Below, in pieces: positions 27,138 through 35,165 of a stretch of DNA of 64,000 bases (position 1 is the stretch's first letter; the number at the start of each line of letters is the position of its first letter). The translations under genes were made by a program, and so were the position numbers. The notes under the pieces are model-generated. The model ran no database searches. It saw only the letters and a list, made by a program, of their open reading frames with translations, and was not told the DNA's origin. Origin of the DNA: Thermococcus sp. 21S7 (GTDB taxonomy: Archaea > Methanobacteriota_B > Thermococci > Thermococcales > Thermococcaceae); assembly GCF_012027615.1 (NCBI RefSeq), contig NZ_SNUT01000003.1:1-64000 (forward strand). The letters are read 5' to 3'.

Positions 27138-27593
27138 TCAGAGTTCAAGTTTCTTGAGGAGGGCCCACTGCCGCGGTTCCCATGCCAACGGATCCGTGAC
27201 GACGTAAACCCTTGCGTTGGCGAATATAACGTAGTCGCGGATCGTGTTGAGAAACCTCAGAAACGCTTCAAAGCCATTGTGAAGCGCCAGATATTCCGGG
27301 CACGCTATGACCACCGCCCTGTTGGGGTGTCCCTTGAGGCTCGTTATTATGCCGTCGAGGATTCTGTGAAGCTCCCTCGGACCGAAGTAGCCCTTAACCG
27401 AACTCACGGTGATGAGCTTCCAGCCCTGATGGATTCTCATACCTGCCCTGCCGATAACGACAGCGTTTTCCTCCGGAACATCGGAGAATGAACTCACCAG
27501 TTTAAACGAGGGTACTTCAACCTTTTTCGTATCCCTCCCTTTCCATGGTCTCGCCAGCACGGGAATCAAAATCTCAAACACCTCCCCCACCAC
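27138..27593 (-). CDS. Stand-alone DUF835 protein
   Basis: 151 residues, soluble, matching the C-terminal DUF835 domain of the membrane sensor at 61349-62443 (compare VIACPEYLALHNGFEAFLRFL and WEPRQWALLKKLE here with VIIDCLEYLAVYNPWESLLKFL and FEPRQYAQLRKLME there). DUF835 has a RecA/KaiC-like flavour and is largely limited to Thermococcales and relatives; its function is not established. The GTG at 27593 is the first start; GTG 27584 after GGTGGGGGAG is an alternative. It has lost, or never had, a membrane part. Confidence 0.8.
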   Translation of the reverse strand: MVGEVFEILIPVLARPWKGRDTKKVEVPSFKLVSSFSDVPEENAVVIGRAGMRIHQGWKLITVSSVKGYFGPRELHRILDGIITSLKGHPNRAVVIACPEYLALHNGFEAFLRFLNTIRDYVIFANARVYVVTDPLAWEPRQWALLKKLEL

Positions 27594-27655
27594 TTGAAAA
27601 TAAAAGTCATAGTAGGTATTTAAAGCCTTTTTGTAGATGCCTGTGTAGGTGCAGG

Positions 27656-27713
27656 GCCTCGGCCTCCTGGACTGGTCATCACCATTCAGCCGGTTGATCC
27701 CTCGTCATCGGCA
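27656..27713 (-). ncRNA. C/D box sRNA (2'-O-methylation guide)
   Basis: On the minus strand, in order: box C CGATGA (27710-27705), a guide, box D' CTGA (27689-27686), a 4-nt spacer, box C' TGATGA (27681-27676), a second guide, and box D CCGA (27662-27659). Terminal GCC and GGC can pair. Total about 58 nt, the archaeal norm. The guide upstream of D' ends GGGATCAACCGG, which is complementary to CCGGUUGAUCC near the 5' end of archaeal 16S rRNA. By the box D plus 5 rule, the U of CCGGU would be methylated. The target of the second guide (CCAGTCCAGGAGG) is not known to me. It lies between the DUF835 and serK genes. Confidence 0.75.
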
Positions 27714-27743
27714 GAGAAAGTAGAAAAAAGTGGTTAAAAACCT

Positions 27744-28472
27744 TCAGAACAGCTCCTCAAGCTTGACGTCAATCTTGTCCGGGTTGAAGGGCAGGACGTG
27801 CCTGGTGGTCTTCGGGGAGTAGACCTCGCCGCGCTTGACGAGCTCCATGACCTCCTCCTTGCTCGGGGCCTTCCTGATGAAGACGTAGTCGATCTCGCCC
27901 TTGCCCATGTCCTCCCTAGCATCTTCCTTGAGGCCGTAGTAGATGAGCTCGATTTTACCCTCAACGCTCATCTCGTCGAGGACCTTGCTGACCTTCTTCT
28001 GCTCATCGAGACCGCCCGGAACGGCGAAGACCTTCTCACCGACGATGGCGAAGGCAATCTCGCCCCGCTCGGCCTTTTCCTCGGCCTCCGGATCCTCAAC
28101 GACCTCAAGACCTTCTGCCTTAAGCCTATCGATGACCTCATCGAGGTTACCCTTGAAAGCAGGATACCAGGTGTAGACCTTGACGTCGTCGCTGAAGTAG
28201 TCGAGTATGACGGACGGAGCCTTCTTGGCGCCGAGCTTCTGGAGGCCGGCCCAGCGGTGGTGGCCGTCAACGATGAGGTACATGTCCTCACCGGGAACCT
28301 TGGCGAGGAGCATGGGCTTCCAGAAGATTCCACTACCGGTAACGCTCTCGATGAAGGCCTCAAGCTCTTTCTGAACGAGCTGCTCGTGGGGCTTCATCTT
28401 GTCGAGCTCGATAAAAACGTAGTCAACCTTCTTGGTCGGAATGTCGTACTTCGGGACCTTTTCAACTCCCAT
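27744..28472 (-). CDS. serK: Free L-serine kinase, ADP-dependent (SerK)
   Basis: 242 residues, ParB/sulfiredoxin-like fold. It phosphorylates free serine to O-phosphoserine with ADP as donor, feeding cysteine synthesis in Thermococcales (characterised as TK0378 in T. kodakarensis). The start at 28472, 6 bp after GGAGGT, places Glu30 in IELDKMKPHE, the catalytic Glu described for that enzyme, and IVDGHHRWAG near residue 68 is the ParB-type phosphate loop. In-frame codons upstream to 28535 cross the promoter. Divergent from the DUF763 gene. Confidence 0.93.
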   Translation of the reverse strand: MGVEKVPKYDIPTKKVDYVFIELDKMKPHEQLVQKELEAFIESVTGSGIFWKPMLLAKVPGEDMYLIVDGHHRWAGLQKLGAKKAPSVILDYFSDDVKVYTWYPAFKGNLDEVIDRLKAEGLEVVEDPEAEEKAERGEIAFAIVGEKVFAVPGGLDEQKKVSKVLDEMSVEGKIELIYYGLKEDAREDMGKGEIDYVFIRKAPSKEEVMELVKRGEVYSPKTTRHVLPFNPDKIDVKLEELF

Positions 28473-28567
28473 GAGCATACCTCCCGTGGGTTTACGATGG
28501 GGAAAACGCGCCGGGAGATAAAAAGCTTGTGGCAAAGGTTAAATCGTTTTGAGACCAACAGCCAACG

Positions 28568-29713
28568 ATGAGAAACGTAGCGGATTTGCCCCTTCACGGA
28601 GGTCACGTTCCGGCGTGGCTGGCCCGGAGGATGAGAAAGCTCACCCGGTTAGTGCTCGTTCTGGCGGTCGAGGAGTATGGAACAAAGGGTCTCCTTGAGA
28701 GGCTCTCCGACCCGGTCTGGTTCCAGGCCTTCAACAACGTCATCGGGATGGACTGGGACTCATCCGGTTCAACCACCGTGACGGCGGGCATGATAAAGGA
28801 CGCCCTCTGGAGGGAGGAGCTGGGGGTTAAAGCTGCCGGGGGCAAGGGGAAGAAGAGCAGGGCAACGCCAGAGGAGCTGAAGACCATAGCCGAACTCTAC
28901 GAACTCGATCCCGAGCCCTACGTGAGGACATCACGGCTGGTCGCGAAGGTGGACACCGTCGCCCTCCAGACCGGCTACGGGCTCTACCACCACGTCTTCT
29001 TCCTCGATGAGGAGGGCAACTGGGCGGTGGTACAGCAGGGCATGAACGAGGCCGAGAGGATGGCGAGGCGCTTCCACTGGTTCGATGCCGAGACCTTCAC
29101 CCTCGACCCGCACAATGCCATCTCGGGGCTCAGGAGGGAGTTCGCCCTCAACACGGTCTCGAAGGAGTCGAGGGAGTACCAGAAGACGCTCCTCGACGTG
29201 GTGCAGGAAAAGCCGGGGAAGATAGAGCGCGAGCTGGAGAGCCTGAAAGCCATAGCCAAGGGCTACCGGCCACTGGTTTACTACAAGCCCCGCGACGTCG
29301 ATGAGGTTTCCATCCTGAGGCGCTACGAGAGCCTCGGAAGGTTCGAGCTGAACAAGAGGGCTCTGGAGTTCGCCCGGGAGCTGAGCGTGGATAACTACGA
29401 GGAGTTCCTTCTCCTGAAGGGCCTCGGGCCGAGCACGCTTAGGGCCCTCTCGCTCGTCCTTGAGCTGGTCTACGACGTCCATCCGAGCTGGAAGGACCCG
29501 GTAACTCACCCGCCCGACCCCTTCAAGTTCACATACGCCGTCGGAGGCAAGGATCGCGTTCCCTTCCCGATAGACAAGCCCGCCTACGATGAACTCATCT
29601 CCTTCCTTGAGGAGCTCGTCTCAAGACACCCGGAGGAGAAGGCCCTCGTGAGGAACGTGACGCGGATAACGAGGAACTGGAAGTTCTCGGAGGAAGAGAA
29701 GAGACCAACTTAA
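28568..29713 (+). CDS. DUF763 protein
   Basis: 381 residues of the DUF763 family, recognised by the N-terminus MRNVADLPLHGGHVPAWLARRM and the later LQTGYGLYHHVFFLDEEG, GMNEAERMARRFHW and a helix-hairpin-helix-like segment LLLKGLGPSTLRALSLVLELVYD (about residue 275). The HhH-like part and basic N-terminus suggest nucleic-acid contact, but no activity is established. ATG 28568 follows the TATA-like GGTTAAAT by about 30 bp, so the mRNA is probably nearly leaderless. Confidence 0.85.
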   Translation: MRNVADLPLHGGHVPAWLARRMRKLTRLVLVLAVEEYGTKGLLERLSDPVWFQAFNNVIGMDWDSSGSTTVTAGMIKDALWREELGVKAAGGKGKKSRATPEELKTIAELYELDPEPYVRTSRLVAKVDTVALQTGYGLYHHVFFLDEEGNWAVVQQGMNEAERMARRFHWFDAETFTLDPHNAISGLRREFALNTVSKESREYQKTLLDVVQEKPGKIERELESLKAIAKGYRPLVYYKPRDVDEVSILRRYESLGRFELNKRALEFARELSVDNYEEFLLLKGLGPSTLRALSLVLELVYDVHPSWKDPVTHPPDPFKFTYAVGGKDRVPFPIDKPAYDELISFLEELVSRHPEEKALVRNVTRITRNWKFSEEEKRPT

Positions 29714-29749
29714 ACCTTTTTAACTATCGCGGTGGTAGTTTGTACTTTG

Positions 29750-30030
29750 ATGAAGATAGCTTTGGAGCTTGACCGTTTCCTTGAGAAAAGGCCCCTTGCA
29801 AGAAAGCGATGTCTGACCATTCTTCATTCGATAGCCCGCGGAAGAAATACTTGGAGCGAATTGAAAACGGAACTTGAAAAAACGGAAAAGCGCGAGATAA
29901 CAGATGCAACCATTGCAAGACTCCTCAACGCCCTCCTGAAGCCTCTTTTATAGAGAAAAGATGGACGGCAGGAACATTCCCTACAGGATTAGCCGATCCC
30001 GTGTTGGAGTTTGCACTTCTCAAACGCTAG
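29750..30030 (+). pseudogene. Remnant of an archaeal ATPase C-terminal region (frameshifted)
   Basis: From ATG 29750 the frame reads ALELDRFLEKRPLARKRCLTILHSIARG and then a winged-helix-like part WSELKTELEKTEKREITDATIARLLNALLK, and stops at TAG after 68 residues. In the -1 frame from 29941 the sequence continues sensibly, SFIEKRWTAGTFPTGLADPVLEFALLKR, to TAG 30028. This joined reading matches the wing plus DPVL segment after the ATPase core of archaeal AAA ATPases (DUF234-like). The P-loop part is missing. So this is a 5'-truncated, frameshifted relic ending 42 bp before tRNA-Glu. Confidence 0.6.
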
Positions 30031-30072
30031 AAGTCGAAAGATTTTTAAACGCTCGCCCTTCCCTAATATCGA

Positions 30073-30150
30073 GCCCCGGTGGTGTAGCCCGGTCAAACAT
30101 GCGGGCCTTTCGAGCCCGCGCCCCGGGTTCAAATCCCGGCCGGGGCACCA
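30073..30150 (+). tRNA. tRNA-Glu (anticodon UUC)
   Basis: Cloverleaf by eye: acceptor GCCCCGG/CCGGGGC, D stem GTGT/ACAT, anticodon stem CGGGC/GCCCG with loop CTTTCGA (anticodon TTC), T arm CCGGG-TTCAAAT-CCCGG, discriminator A and encoded CCA at 30148-30150. TTTTTAAA at about 30041-30048 is a good TATA box. No intron. The 3' half overlaps a fossil integrase reading frame on the other strand. Confidence 0.95.
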
Positions 30151-30250
30151 GAATTCTGCCTCCAAGCTTATCCACACCTTCTCCAGTTGAGAGCTGCGCT
30201 AAAACAGCATCCTCAATAAAACGAGACCTATTATAAGTAGTTCTACCCAA
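30080..30250 (-). pseudogene. Candidate int(N) remnant of an SSV-type integrase at tRNA-Glu
   Basis: On the minus strand an open frame from TTG 30250 reads MGRTTYNRSRFIEDAVLAQL and STGEGVDKLGGRIL before entering the tRNA 3' half as VPRPGFEPGARARKARMFD. SSV1 integrase has the same kind of PPGFEPG stretch, because its attP lies in the coding region and is copied from a tRNA. The 33 codons outside the tRNA are more AT-rich than nearby genes. The catalytic C-terminal part and a second att copy are not found. The frame could also be chance; PGFEPG by itself is a known tRNA artefact. Confidence 0.4.
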
Positions 30251-30498
30251 AAGTTCGACGACCCCGTTTAGTCCACTTGACTATACTGTCAGTGGATATT
30301 AGTTTTTATTTGAATCTGTGATCGTTAATGCGGGGACATAGGGGCTGTTCCGGCCATCCGAGCTGTCCACGAAGATTAACCGGCTCATTCCACCATCAGC
30401 CGGCTCGACGAGCTCTCCCGAAGGGAGCTTCCCTTTACGGCATATGTCACAGAAGATACTCAGGCAAACTTTTTAAATCTCCGCCCGACCCTCAACCG
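30251..30498. other. Non-coding stretch between tRNA-Glu and trm10
   Basis: No credible gene is seen. A hairpin (AGCTCTCCC-GAA-GGGAGCT, about 30409-30427) lies in it, and the trm10 TATA (CTTTTTAAAT) is at about 30468. A minus-strand frame across 30310-30430 looks weakly protein-like but has no start signal. This is where a provirus would sit if one were integrated at the tRNA. Confidence 0.5.
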
Positions 30499-31617
30499 AT
30501 GGCCATGAAGACGCTCGCCGACCTTTTCAGGGAAGCGCTGATGGAGAAGGGGATAGAGAGCTTTGGGGTGCTCTCAAAGCGCTTCAGAAAGTCAAAGAAC
30601 AAGCTTCAGGACGTGGCAGTGGAGATAATCAACGGAAAGGGGGCAGTATTCCGCGTTCTGGAGAAGACGGCCGTTGCGTGGGACTTGAACGGCAACCACG
30701 TTGAGGGCTCTCATTACGCCTACGCCCCGCTGTGCATGATGGAGAAGTTCGAGCCTGTTCTGACGCCCGAAGAGCTCCGCTCAAAGCTCCCGGAGTGGCC
30801 CTACTTCATAATCGACCTATACCACTGGGACAGGCACACCCAGAAGGAGAAGGGTAAGGTCTGCCTGCAGGTGAGCCAGAGCTACGGCCTGCTGAGGGAC
30901 TACTTCACCGGAAGGGAGCTCGCCGTAACGTGGGCGAACGATGAGTTTAAATCCATGTTCCACGGCCCCATCGAGAGAATAACGACCTACGCCGGACCGA
31001 CGGCAGATTTTCTGAAGGAAAAGGGCATCGATGAGGTCGTTCTCCTCGACCCCTGGGCGGATGATGTCCTGAGCGGGGAGGATTTTGGCGTTGGGGCATT
31101 TATAATCGGCGGCATCGTCGACACCGGCGGGAACAAGAAGAAGACCACCCCTAAAATAGGCCAGGAGCTTGAGAAGGCTGGGATAAAGGTACGCAGGAGG
31201 AAGATCGTCCTCAAAGGCGATGTTGTGGGCGTCCCCGACAGGATAAACCGCATCCTCGGCATAATCCTCAAGATGATGGTGGACGGGAAGTCCATGGATG
31301 AAGCGGTTTACGAGTTCCAGGAGCCGCTACACGCCCGCTGGCGCCTGAGGAAGGAGCTCCCCAAGCGAGCTATCAGGTACAAGGTGAACGGCAAGACTTA
31401 CCGGGTGGTCGAGAAAGAGTTGTTCGATGAGTACTCCAGGTGGCTCAAAATCCGCCCGGAAGACTTCGTTAAAGTTCTCAGGGAGCTTGACCTGATAGCC
31501 CTTGAGAGGAAGAGGATACACCACCTCAACAAGATTTCCAATGCGAGGATAATCAACGGCAAGGCTTACAGGGTAATTCTCCTCAAGAAGGCCGCGATGC
31601 TGTGCTACAACTGCTGA
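30499..31617 (+). CDS. trm10: tRNA (purine-9-N1)-methyltransferase Trm10
   Basis: 372 residues, closely matching T. kodakarensis TK0422, a Trm10 that makes both m1A9 and m1G9 in tRNA. The SPOUT domain is in the middle: FIIDLYHWDRHTQKEK, FIIGGIVDTGGNKKKTTPKIG with the Asp/Thr/Gly cofactor loop, and GVPDRINRILGIILKMM at the knot. The C-terminal RNA-binding part ends KAAMLCYNC. ATG 30499 or ATG 30505 is the start, about 30 bp after TATA CTTTTTAAAT, so the message is close to leaderless. An in-frame upstream extension has no support. Confidence 0.95.
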   Translation: MAMKTLADLFREALMEKGIESFGVLSKRFRKSKNKLQDVAVEIINGKGAVFRVLEKTAVAWDLNGNHVEGSHYAYAPLCMMEKFEPVLTPEELRSKLPEWPYFIIDLYHWDRHTQKEKGKVCLQVSQSYGLLRDYFTGRELAVTWANDEFKSMFHGPIERITTYAGPTADFLKEKGIDEVVLLDPWADDVLSGEDFGVGAFIIGGIVDTGGNKKKTTPKIGQELEKAGIKVRRRKIVLKGDVVGVPDRINRILGIILKMMVDGKSMDEAVYEFQEPLHARWRLRKELPKRAIRYKVNGKTYRVVEKELFDEYSRWLKIRPEDFVKVLRELDLIALERKRIHHLNKISNARIINGKAYRVILLKKAAMLCYNC

Positions 31618-31619
31618 AA

Positions 31620-32186
31620 TCATTTGAAGTACCCCCTCCTAATTCCGGCAAGGATGAGCAGTGCAAGAAAGGCAACACGAAGGGCAAACCTCTGGGCCGC
31701 GGATATCTCTGGGAGTGGAATGTTGAGGTAAACGATCAGGGCCACCACCGCCAGCGCTATAACGATGGCCTTCAGCTTTCTTTTCCACCAGGGGTCTGGA
31801 ACCTCAATCCTGTCCCCCAAAAGATCTTTGGCAAGATTTTCAAAGCCCTTTTCGTTTGTTATTAAAATCTCCGTGTCCCTTGCTTTTAATCTCTTCACAA
31901 CCGTGTTCTTTACTGTGGTAAACTCCACATCATCGGGTTCTTCGCCCTCAGACTCCTCCGATATCGTCAAAATCCTGGCGTTCGGAATCGCGTAGAAATC
32001 TCCGAACAGTCTCACAACAATCACACTTCCGTTCTCCTTGCAGAGCCGGCTCAGGGTATCCGATGCCTGTTCCGAGGTGTAGAGCGGAACAGGGGCGAGT
32101 TCCATCGACTTAAGCTCCCTTGAGAGGGAAACCCACTCCTCCGGCGCGCTGGCTTTGTCAACGTAGTACACCGTCCACCTGGCCAT
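31620..32186 (-). CDS. C-terminal membrane-anchored protein, unknown
   Basis: 188 residues. The N-terminal 130 residues are soluble, with alternating strands and helices (RWTVYYVDKASAPEEW, GSVIVVRLFGDFYAIP, NTVVKRLKARDTEILIT). The C-terminus has two short spans (AIVIALAVVALIVYLNI and FALRVAFLALLILAGI) and a basic end. The fold of the first part may be a Rossmann-like sensor; I do not recognise it. ATG 32186 follows GGTGGTGTG. A small dyad GGATT-AAA-AATCC lies just upstream (about 32201-32213). It ends 2 bp from the trm10 stop. Confidence 0.72.
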   Translation of the reverse strand: MARWTVYYVDKASAPEEWVSLSRELKSMELAPVPLYTSEQASDTLSRLCKENGSVIVVRLFGDFYAIPNARILTISEESEGEEPDDVEFTTVKNTVVKRLKARDTEILITNEKGFENLAKDLLGDRIEVPDPWWKRKLKAIVIALAVVALIVYLNIPLPEISAAQRFALRVAFLALLILAGIRRGYFK

Positions 32187-32272
32187 CACACCACCGGCAG
32201 GATTAAAAATCCAGACTTTAAAAGAATTACGATGTACAATTGTCCAACGAAGAACGGAAAAAGAGTAAAACT

Positions 32273-34945
32273 TCAGAAGAACACCACGACGGCGTCCCCA
32301 ACTACCGCAGTTTCAACCTCTTCGCCCTCGCTGAACACAGCCTTCCTGAGCACGATGTCCTCCTTGCCGAGCTCGACCTTTTCTCCGTCAACCTCAAACT
32401 CGACCTTCCCGGCCTCCTTGAGGGCCCTTGCAACCTCTTCCGCGTTCTCCTTGAGGTAGGCGGTAATCTTCGGCACGAGTTTACCGTAGCGCGGCCCGAC
32501 CGTCCTGAAGTTGGGCTTTATCTCGGTGATGCGCTCTTCGAGTTCAGGCTCGCCCCGGATTATCTCCAGCCTCTCGATGTTCATGGTTCCCGCGATGTCC
32601 TTCTCGATGGCCTTCAGGGCCTCATAGGAGTCGGTAGCGTAGATGGCCACGTGCTTGAGCTTGGCGTTCAAAGCTAAGCCGCGGCTGTTCTTGTAGCGCC
32701 TCATGGCACCGACTATCTCGCGGGCGAGCTCTCCGAGCTTCTCAGCCTCCTCGCTTATCCTGCCCTCGTCGTACTTCGGCCACTCAAGGAGGTGCACGCT
32801 CTTGGCACCAACGTGGGCCTTGAACATCTCCTGGTAGAGCTCCTCAGTTATGTGCGGGGCCAGCGGGGCGAGGAGGAGCATTATGTTGTAGAGCAGCTCG
32901 TAGAGCGCCGCTTTAGCCTTGAGCTTGCTCTCCTCGTCGTCACCGTAGAGGCGGTACTTGATCATCTCGATGTAGTCATCAGCGACCTCGTGCCAGACGA
33001 AGGTCATCAGCTCCCTGGTGAGCAGGTTGAAGCGGTAGCGCTCCATCTCCTCGGTGGCGAACTTGATGACGCGGTGCAGCCTTGAGAGTATCCACCTGTC
33101 AATCGGCTCAAGCTCCTCCGGAGCGCTGCTCGGGTCGAAATCGCTCAGGTGCCTCTCGGCGAAGCGGTAGATGTTCCAGACCTTCTGGAGGAAGCGGTAG
33201 TTGTAGTCGACGGTCTCCCACTTGAACGGGTGATCCTCTCCGGGCGGTGCCAGAGCCGTCCAGAGGCGGAGCGCATCGGCGCCGTACTTCGGAATAACCT
33301 CGTCCGGGGCAACGACGTTGCCGTAGCTCTTGCTCATCTTCCTGCCGTCCGGCCCGGCCACCATTCCGTTGATGAGGACGTCGTCCCAGGGCTTCTCACC
33401 TGTGAGAACCCAGGTTCTGAATATCGTGTAGAATGCCCACGTCCTTATGATGTCCGTTCCCTGCGGCCTGAGCGCGGTCGGGAAGTTGTGCTTGAACCAG
33501 CGCTTGGCCTCTTCGTAGCCCTTGATGGCCTCGTGCCACCGGGTTATGATAAGCGGGGTTATGCTGGAGTCTATCCAGCAGTCGAGGACGTCCGTTACGG
33601 GTTCGAGCTCGGCACCGCAGACCGGGCACTTATCCATGGGCGGCTTGTCGAAGCGCGGGTCGACAGGCAGGTCTTCCTCCTTGGCAGGAACCACGTGGCC
33701 GTTCTTGCAGACCCAGAACGGGAGCGTCGTTCCAAAGACCCTCTGCCTGCTTATAACCCAGTCCCAGTCCATTGAGTCCGCCCAGTCCTTCAGGCGGAGG
33801 AACATGTCGCTCGGGTACCAGTTGATCTCCTTAGCGACCTTCACTATCTCGTCCGTGAAGTCCCTCACCTTGATGAACCACTGGGTCTTGGGGAGCAGCT
33901 CGATGGGGGCCATACATGAGCTCCTCTCGGTGTGCCTCAGCACGCGGTGGTGGACCTTCTTCCTGTCGTAGAGCAGGCCCATCTTTTCGAGGTCTTCGGC
34001 TATTCTCTCGCGCACCTCTTCCGCCTTAAGGCCGGCGTAGGGGCCGGCGTTTTCGTTCATCGTGCCGTCCTCGTTGATTGCTATGATAACCGGCAGGTTG
34101 TAGCGCTTCTGCCAGACGACGTCCTGCTCGTCACCGTAGGTACAGTTGTAGACCGCACCGGTTCCGAATTCGGGGTCAACGTCCTCATCGGCTATAACAG
34201 GCACTTCCCTCTCGAATATCGGGAGCTTTACCTTCTTGCCCACAACGTCCTTGTAGCGCTCGTCATCGGGGTGGACGAAGACGGCAACACAGGCCGGCAT
34301 CAGCTCGGGTCTCGTGGTGGCTATGGGGACGTAGCCGCTTCCATCCGCCAGCGGGAGCTTGATGTAGTAGAGGTAACCATCCTCCTCAACGTAGCCGACT
34401 TCAGCCTTGGCCAGACTCGTCCTGCAGCGCGGGCACCAGTAGACCGGGTGCTTGTCGCGGTAGAGCATACCCTTCTCGTAGAACTCAAGGAGGGACTTCT
34501 GCACGGCAGCCCTGTACCAGTCGTCCATCGTGTGGTACTCCAGGTCCCAGTCTGCGGAGTAACCTATCCTGATAAACTGGTTGCGCATCGCCTCGATGGC
34601 CTGCCAGGTCCACTCAACACACTTCTTGAGGAAGAGCTCGGGCTGGTCTTTGCTGATTCCGAACTCCTTCTCCACCTTAAGCTCGGTCGGCAAGCCGTGG
34701 TTATCGAAGCCCTGCGGGAAGAGCACATTGTAGCCGGTCATTCTCTTATAGCGCGCTATGATGTCGATCCAGGTGTGGCTGAGCACGTGACCGAGGTGGA
34801 GCGTTCCGCTCGTGAACGGGGGTGGAGTGTCTATCGCGTAGCTCGGCCTCTTCTCGTCGAGCTCGTACTTGTAGATTTTCTCATCCAGCCAGAACTTCTG
34901 CCACTTCGGTTCAATCTCGTTCGGGTCGTAGGTCTTAGGAAGCAT
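32273..34945 (-). CDS. valS: Valyl-tRNA synthetase
   Basis: 890 residues. Class I signature HLGH at residues 50-53 and KMSKS in DGRKMSKSYGNVV identify the catalytic core; the editing (CP1) domain and two small zinc-finger-like pieces (VYWCPRCRTS, DKCPVCGAEL) lie between. A C-terminal anticodon-binding region ends the protein; the coiled-coil arm typical of bacterial ValRS is short or absent. ATG 34945 follows AAAGGTGATGCCC; in-frame codons to 34954 are part of that site. Two TATA-like boxes lie upstream, at about 34998 and 35131, the distal one linked to the 18-bp motif. Confidence 0.97.
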   Translation of the reverse strand: MLPKTYDPNEIEPKWQKFWLDEKIYKYELDEKRPSYAIDTPPPFTSGTLHLGHVLSHTWIDIIARYKRMTGYNVLFPQGFDNHGLPTELKVEKEFGISKDQPELFLKKCVEWTWQAIEAMRNQFIRIGYSADWDLEYHTMDDWYRAAVQKSLLEFYEKGMLYRDKHPVYWCPRCRTSLAKAEVGYVEEDGYLYYIKLPLADGSGYVPIATTRPELMPACVAVFVHPDDERYKDVVGKKVKLPIFEREVPVIADEDVDPEFGTGAVYNCTYGDEQDVVWQKRYNLPVIIAINEDGTMNENAGPYAGLKAEEVRERIAEDLEKMGLLYDRKKVHHRVLRHTERSSCMAPIELLPKTQWFIKVRDFTDEIVKVAKEINWYPSDMFLRLKDWADSMDWDWVISRQRVFGTTLPFWVCKNGHVVPAKEEDLPVDPRFDKPPMDKCPVCGAELEPVTDVLDCWIDSSITPLIITRWHEAIKGYEEAKRWFKHNFPTALRPQGTDIIRTWAFYTIFRTWVLTGEKPWDDVLINGMVAGPDGRKMSKSYGNVVAPDEVIPKYGADALRLWTALAPPGEDHPFKWETVDYNYRFLQKVWNIYRFAERHLSDFDPSSAPEELEPIDRWILSRLHRVIKFATEEMERYRFNLLTRELMTFVWHEVADDYIEMIKYRLYGDDEESKLKAKAALYELLYNIMLLLAPLAPHITEELYQEMFKAHVGAKSVHLLEWPKYDEGRISEEAEKLGELAREIVGAMRRYKNSRGLALNAKLKHVAIYATDSYEALKAIEKDIAGTMNIERLEIIRGEPELEERITEIKPNFRTVGPRYGKLVPKITAYLKENAEEVARALKEAGKVEFEVDGEKVELGKEDIVLRKAVFSEGEEVETAVVGDAVVVFF

Positions 34946-35088
34946 GGGCATCACCTTTTCGGTTTTTTGAAGATGGGTTACCCTCAGAAGGGCGGCTTAA
35001 AAATCTTAGCAACGCCGGTGGTGCCGGAGTAAGGGTTAACCAAGAAGCGCGGAACGCATGGGATTCAAAGGTTGAGATCAGCGTTACG

Positions 35089-35106
35089 GTGGACGATAGG
35101 CACCAC
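35089..35106 (-). promoter_or_regulatory. 18-bp dyad motif at the distal valS promoter
   Basis: On the plus strand GTGGACGATAGGCACCAC; arms GTGG and CCAC enclose a 10-bp core. It begins 25 bp downstream (minus sense) of TATA TTTTTAAA at 35131-35138, so it lies at the predicted transcription start. The same core with changed but still complementary arms occurs at 36322-36339. A short ORF of 12 codons begins within the motif on the minus strand. Confidence 0.55.
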
Positions 35107-35165
35107 CAGGGTATAGAAATGAGCCCGAGGTTTAAAAAGTTTGGGGTTAAAAAATGAAAGAAGCC

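Noticed and set aside
30020-30250. 76-residue minus-strand ORF containing PGFEPG
   Set aside because: Not accepted as a working protein: the PGFEPG part is the antisense of the tRNA T arm, the start is TTG without a ribosome site, and the frame continues into the tRNA promoter. Kept only as a possible integrase fossil.
30328-30498. 57-residue N-terminal extension of Trm10
   Set aside because: The known family start is at MKTLADLF and the trm10 TATA box lies inside the extension.
35053-35100. 12-codon leader peptide (VPIVHRNADLNL) as a valS attenuator
   Set aside because: It contains only two Val codons, no terminator-antiterminator pair is visible, and a second TATA box lies between it and valS. 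Kept only as part of the motif finding.
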